A model generated the notes under the pieces. The model searched no databases. It was not told where the DNA came from and saw only the letters and a list, made by a program, of their open reading frames with translations. A stretch of 64,000 bases of DNA, from positions 1,178,001 through 1,242,000 of the forward strand of contig NADL03000623.1 in the NCBI GenBank assembly GCA_002205965.3, in the 5' to 3' direction. This DNA is from Kappaphycus alvarezii. Its lineage: Eukaryota; Rhodophyta; Florideophyceae; Gigartinales; Solieriaceae. The position numbers were made by a program, and so were the translations under genes. Shown here one piece after another: positions 59,848 to 64,000 of the stretch (positions are counted from its first letter, which is position 1; every line of letters starts with the position of its first letter).

Positions 59848-60187
59848 TTTATGGATTGTTCTACAAGGTCCTGGATCATTCTGGACATTTTCCAGCAATG
59901 AAATTAGCGTGGCAAATACGATTTTTAGATTTTTTATTGCGTGTAGTTTTTATATTGCATTGCTGTAACGCGTCTCTTTGATATGTGTGATTTTACATCC
60001 ATTTAAGGGGGTATAAACCACTATATAAGAGGTCGCAGATGCCGAGTAGCGGCATTAACAACCATCAAACATTTTCAACATCGATCAAAGTCAACATTTG
60101 AGTTTATTTTAACCGTCTTCCTTTGCCCCAACTACTCTCTCGTTTCACTGGTAGCATCGCTTAGTTGGCCGAGGGGTGTCTGTTGAT

Positions 60188-60288
60188 ACCACGACTGTGG
60201 GTTGGAGTGCCAGTCGTTGGTAAGCATCACCTGTGGGCTGGAGTGCCAGGTGAATGCTAGTAGTCTAGTTCTGCATGGAGAACTAGAT
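60188..60288 (+). promoter_or_regulatory. Three tandem RNA hairpins in the Ty3 leader
   Basis: Hairpin 1 (60188-60221): ACGACTG pairs with CAGTCGT, one bulged base, then three more pairs; 13-nt loop TGGGTTGGAGTGC. Hairpin 2 (60223-60258): TCACCTG pairs with CAGGTGA, one bulged base at the same place, then four more pairs; loop TGGGCTGGAGTGC. Hairpin 3 (60264-60287): TCTAGTTCT pairs with AGAACTAGA, loop GCATGG. Stems 1 and 2 differ in sequence yet both pair perfectly. Likely a packaging or dimerisation structure of the genomic RNA. Confidence 0.7.
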
Positions 60289-60749
60289 AGGCTGGAAGGT
60301 ATCTTCAATATCTTCGCTTACTTTGATTTTGATTGTTCTGCGCCGAGTCGCCTACGTATTCTCAAGTAATACTCTCGACTATTGGCTGTTAGCTAGGTCG
60401 ACCGACTGGGACAAGGTTTCGAGTAACGCGATTTAGGTTTGATCAGGTAGGGCATCCTCATCGAGTAGTGTGGAAAGAACTTAGGTTCTGTGATTGAGAA
60501 GTACCTTTTGGTCGGCTCGAGATCTTTTCTTATAGGTTAAGGACACCGAAGGGTCTTTATCGAATGACTGGTGGGGATATCCCGAACGGATCTAGATCAC
60601 CGTAGCTCTCGAGTGTGGGTTACGAAGAGTACTTTATCACTCTCTTGCGGGAAGAGGACCCGTCGCCGTGGGACGGCTCCCTACAAGTATTGAGTGGATA
60701 ATAAGTCAAGAGAGAAGAAGTCAAGAGAAGAAAAAGAAGGTTGTTGAAG

Positions 60750-61541
60750 ATGTCGTTGTTAAAGCCGAATAAGCCAGAGCAGTTCAAAGGCACTAGAGAT
60801 CGTCTCGTCGTTGAAACATGGTTATATCAGCTCGAACAGTATCTCACGCTTGTTCATATGCAAAATACGGATCTTACAATGAACGATGGAGCTAGGATTA
60901 TGTACGCTACAGCCTTGCTTACGGACACAGCTGCAAGTTGGTGGTTCATGAAAGTTGCCTCCAATGCAGTTCCAGATTCTTTTGACGAGTTTAAGAATTT
61001 GGTACGAGCTGCGTTTATACCCGCCGACAGTGTTCGACGTGCAAGAAACAAGCTAAGGACATTGCATCAGAAGTACTCTGTTGCCGCTTATCTCTCAGAG
61101 TTTAGAAATGTGGCTCTGAGCATCCCTGGTATCTCAATGGATGAAATGCTAGATAAGTTTGTCTCTGGACTTAAGCCACAGGTTAGGCTAGATGTCCTCA
61201 AAAGCAATGTTGCGAACGTCGATGAAGCTGCCTGAATAGCTCCGAATGTTGACAGTGCTTTACGTGGATCTGAGATGTTCTCAAGGTTTGGTGAACAGTC
61301 GAGTTATGTTCCAAACCAGGCTCCCGTACCAATGGAGATCTGTAACGTGGAGAAGAGGTACAACCGTGGTCAAATTCGAAACAGGAATCGTGGATTTGAT
61401 CCAGAGATAGAAAGGTTGTACAAGGAGAACCGCTGCTTTGTATGTCACAAAGTAGGTTGCAGGCCATGGAAGCATAATGACCGTGAGAAAAAGATTGCAT
61501 CGAATAATGCTCAAGTTATTGACAATGACTCGGAAAACTAA
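60750..61541 (+). CDS. Ty3/gypsy Gag region
   Basis: ATG 60750 begins MSLLKPNKPEQFKGTRDRLV, then VETWLYQLEQYL, LLTDTAASWWFMKV and ARNKLRTLHQKYSVAAYLSE, the retrotransposon capsid (retrotrans_gag) pattern. A Cys/His knuckle (CFVCHKVGC) follows near 61435. It is the structural shell protein of the element; about one interruption. Confidence 0.75.
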
Positions 61542-61699
61542 GAGGTCCGCCGAAACGAAATAACGCTCCGGTTGGCCGAGTATGAGTGACTTTGAATGTC
61601 TTGTTGCAGAGGTTAGGCATCTAAGACGAAGTATCCATAGTCCAGTGTTGAAAGAAGGATTTGCACTGGTGATACCTCTGTAGTTGAGAAAAGTCAAGT

Positions 61700-63918
61700 A
61701 AGTCATGCGTTGAGAGTCCCGAAGACTAGTTTGGAGTCCAATACCATCGTTAATTGTCTTGAAGACAACAACCAGATCAGTGAGGAAGATATTCCAGTGG
61801 AGGAATTAATTTTACTTGATGGGACACTGAAAGACGTGAAAGTGTCCGTCCTCAAGGAAGATGGTTGTAATACAAACGTAGTATCAAGGAATTTCGCAGC
61901 TCGGAACAGAGAAAGTTTCGATTTAAGAATGTCAATGTCACTGTCAATCATTCGAGCAAAAAGTCAAAGGAAACAGCGTCTGAAGTCATCCTAGAAGCAA
62001 CATTGAAGATTGGTTCCCATCTGTATACATCCAATTGGGTTGTTGCGAATTATATGATGTGCTTGTTGGAATGCTATGGCATGTTATCAACAATCCTGAT
62101 ATCGATTATCAAGAACGGATTGTTAAGGATGGCAAACACGCGATTCCAATTACTGAAGATAATTCGAGCGAACAAGTTAGAGTCACAAGCATTGGAGTTA
62201 AGAAATTCCGGAACATGATTAGAAGAAAGAATCATGGGAGAGATTTAAATGTGTATCAACTTTTTGATGTGAATGAGTTGAAGTTGACTAAGCCCTCTGC
62301 AATCAAAGGCCAAAAGAATGCCAAATTGGAAAAGCTGCTGTTTCGATTTAAGGATGTCTTCAAAGGGGAAGTACCTGCTGGACTACCACCAAAGAGAAGT
62401 GTGGATCATGAGATTGAGGTTGAGAAAGGTTCAAAACCACCTCATCGTCCGTTGTTTCAGTTATCCCCGCGGAGTTGAAAGCTGCAAAGGAATATGTTGA
62501 AGTCTTGTTGAGAAAGAAGAAGATCAGGCCAAGTAAATCACCGTATGGATCACCGTTATTTTTGGTCCAAGAGAAAGACAAGTTGAGAGGAGTGGTCGAT
62601 TATAGAGCACTTAATCGAATCACGAAAAGGAACAATGCTCCCTTGCCTAGATCAGATGAGATGTTTGATAGGCTAGGCGATGCAAGAGTTTTCTCAAAGT
62701 TGGACTTGAAAACTGGTTTCCACCAAATACGGGTAAAGCCAGAGGATGTTGAAAAGACCGCATTCAATACGAAGTACGGACAGTGTGAATATCTTGTAAT
62801 ACCGATGGGTTTATGCAATGCTCCTGCTACTTTTCAGTCGCTAATGAACCGTATCTTCTACGATTGCATTGATGTATTCATGGTCGTGTATATTGATGAT
62901 CTTCTGATATTCAGCAAGGATGAAGAAATCCATCTCAAGCACCTTGACATAGTGCTAAGTCGCCTGCAAGAACATGAGCTTTATGTTTCTCCAAAGAAAT
63001 TTGACTTTCTGAAGACAGAGATTGAGTTCTTGGGCTTCATAGTCGGAAAAGATGGTCTTCGTGTTAACCCAGAGAAAGTTGAGGTTTTGAAGACATGGCA
63101 GAAGCCTAAAACGGTGATTGAGATAAGAAGTTTTATTGGCTTACTTCAATTCTTTCGCAGGTTTATTCCAAAGTTCTCGGAAATTGCGGCTCCTTTGACA
63201 GATCTGACGAAGAAAGATATTGGTGTTGGTAAATGGAATGACAAGTGTGATGTTGCATTCCAAGAGCTGAAAGAAGCCATCACTCGAGCTCCTATTCTTG
63301 TTGCCCCGGATTGGAACAAGAGTTTCAGAGGACACGTAGATGCCTCACAATTTGCGGTTGGAGGTACTTTAACACAACTAGATGGAAACGGAAAGGATCG
63401 TGAAATTGCATTCTATTCCAAAAAGTTGTCCCCACTGAAAGAGATTATTCCGCAAATGATAGGGAACTTCTCAGTTTGATATATTTTCTTCAAAGGTTCA
63501 GATGTTATTTGGAAGGTTCATCATTTGAGATCATTACTGACAATCAGGTTCTCAAGCATTTATTCACTAAGCCTAAGTTGAGTCGGAAAGATGCAAGGTA
63601 CATCGAAACGCTTGGTAACTTTGGAATATTTCCAATTACCTTGAAGCAAGGAAAGATTCATGTACTTGGTGAAACTTTGTCGAGAGCTCTCATGTAATCA
63701 ACTCTAAGGATATGGATAAACCTTAAGTTAATGATGTGGAAGCGCTATCTATTAATCTTGATGATATCCTTAGTAGTTATGATTATAATCAGTTCTTTGG
63801 ATCTATTGTTAGAGCCTTAGATGGAAACTGGCCTTCTGATGAAATTAAGAAAATGAAGCTTGAAAAGATAATTCATATGTTTAAGAGAGACGGAAAACGA
63901 CTTATGTATGTTAATTAA
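61700..63918 (+). CDS. Ty3/gypsy Pol region: protease, RT, RNase H
   Basis: A protease-like stretch lies near 61800-61910 (LKDVKVSVLKEDGCNTNVVS). RT from 62475 is well kept: SPYGSPLFLVQEKDKLRGVV, RVFSKLDLKTGFHQIRV, MGLCNAPATFQSLMNRIF, VVYIDDLLIFSKD (catalytic YIDD), FLGFIVGKDGLRVNPEKVE. RNase H follows (HVDASQFAVGGTLTQ, FYSKKL, EIITDNQVLKHL). These motifs place it in Ty3/gypsy. Integrase lies beyond the window. Confidence 0.8.
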
Positions 63919-64000
63919 CTATGTGTTCCGAGGAAGAGTGTTTCAGATGTACTGCAGTTATGATTCGAAGATAAATGGACATTTTGCTTTTGCGAAGACT

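Larger units (their letters stand above)
59857..64000 (+). mobile_element. Ty3/gypsy LTR retrotransposon, 5' part, broken
   Basis: The presumed LTR starts at TGTTCTACAAGG (59857). A TATATAA box at 60023-60029 would drive the genomic RNA. A long leader (about 60060-60749) follows, then Gag, protease, RT and RNase H; the window ends before integrase and the 3' LTR. The LTR/leader boundary and primer-binding site cannot be fixed without the second LTR. The coding region has about five interruptions, so this copy looks dead. Age cannot be judged from one LTR. Confidence 0.8.

Noticed and set aside
60150-60211. tRNA-like A box (TCGCTTAGTTGG) and B box spacing suggesting a SINE or tRNA
   Set aside because: No acceptor stem can be closed, and the B-box-like bases are the loop of a hairpin that recurs next door with a different stem.

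Overview
The window is eukaryotic genomic DNA. It has spliced and unspliced secreted proteases, four DNA-transposon types, non-LTR retrotransposons, and LTR and tyrosine-recombinase retroelements, separated by long AT-rich gene deserts. The few host genes are intron-poor: two carry one GT-AG intron each (128 and 235 nt) and two appear to have none. I cannot fix the lineage. Intron-poor genes among algal- or oomycete-style transposons suggest a protist or macroalga rather than an animal or plant, but this is inference.

Host genes. Four related minus-strand genes (about 6.9-8.3, 9.6-10.9, 20.9-22.2 and 39.7-41.4 kb) encode trypsin-like S1 serine proteases. Each has a signal peptide, an R|I(I/V)xG activation site, a complete His-Asp-Ser triad, Asp189 in the specificity pocket and one C-terminal membrane span. 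All four reading frames are interrupted, but each of the 12 interruptions I located would be explained by one C or G missing from a C/G run of three or more. That points to consensus homopolymer errors rather than gene death. Fields of GTAC-rich palindromes lie in their flanks.

Layout. 0-6 kb: nested non-LTR retrotransposons of the restriction-like-endonuclease (RLE) kind; copy A (plus) is split by copy B (minus). 6.8-11 kb: trypsins 1 and 2. 11-20.8 kb: GTAC field, AT-rich desert and LINE tails. 20.9-22.5 kb: trypsin 3. 22.5-36 kb: mostly AT-rich desert with a 437-bp MITE. 36-39 kb: LINE tails, one interrupted by a second MITE. 39.3-42 kb: GTAC field and trypsin 4. 42-51 kb: LINE pieces, a piggyBac-like element, a Tc1/mariner relic and a short repeated peptide-coding unit. 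51-56 kb: a DIRS-like (tyrosine recombinase) retroelement between about 258-bp direct repeats. 56.5-59.3 kb: a PIF/Harbinger transposase with a convergent Myb-like partner. 59.86 kb to the end: a broken Ty3/gypsy element that runs off the window.

Highlights. (1) A piggyBac-like element and two MITEs share terminal motifs and what look like CTAG target duplications instead of the TTAA expected of piggyBac. (2) Two tandem hairpins (plus a third) in the Ty3 leader keep a near-identical 13-nt loop while the stem bases change in a compensatory way. (3) A LINE-into-LINE insertion carries an 11-bp target duplication that still reads in frame.
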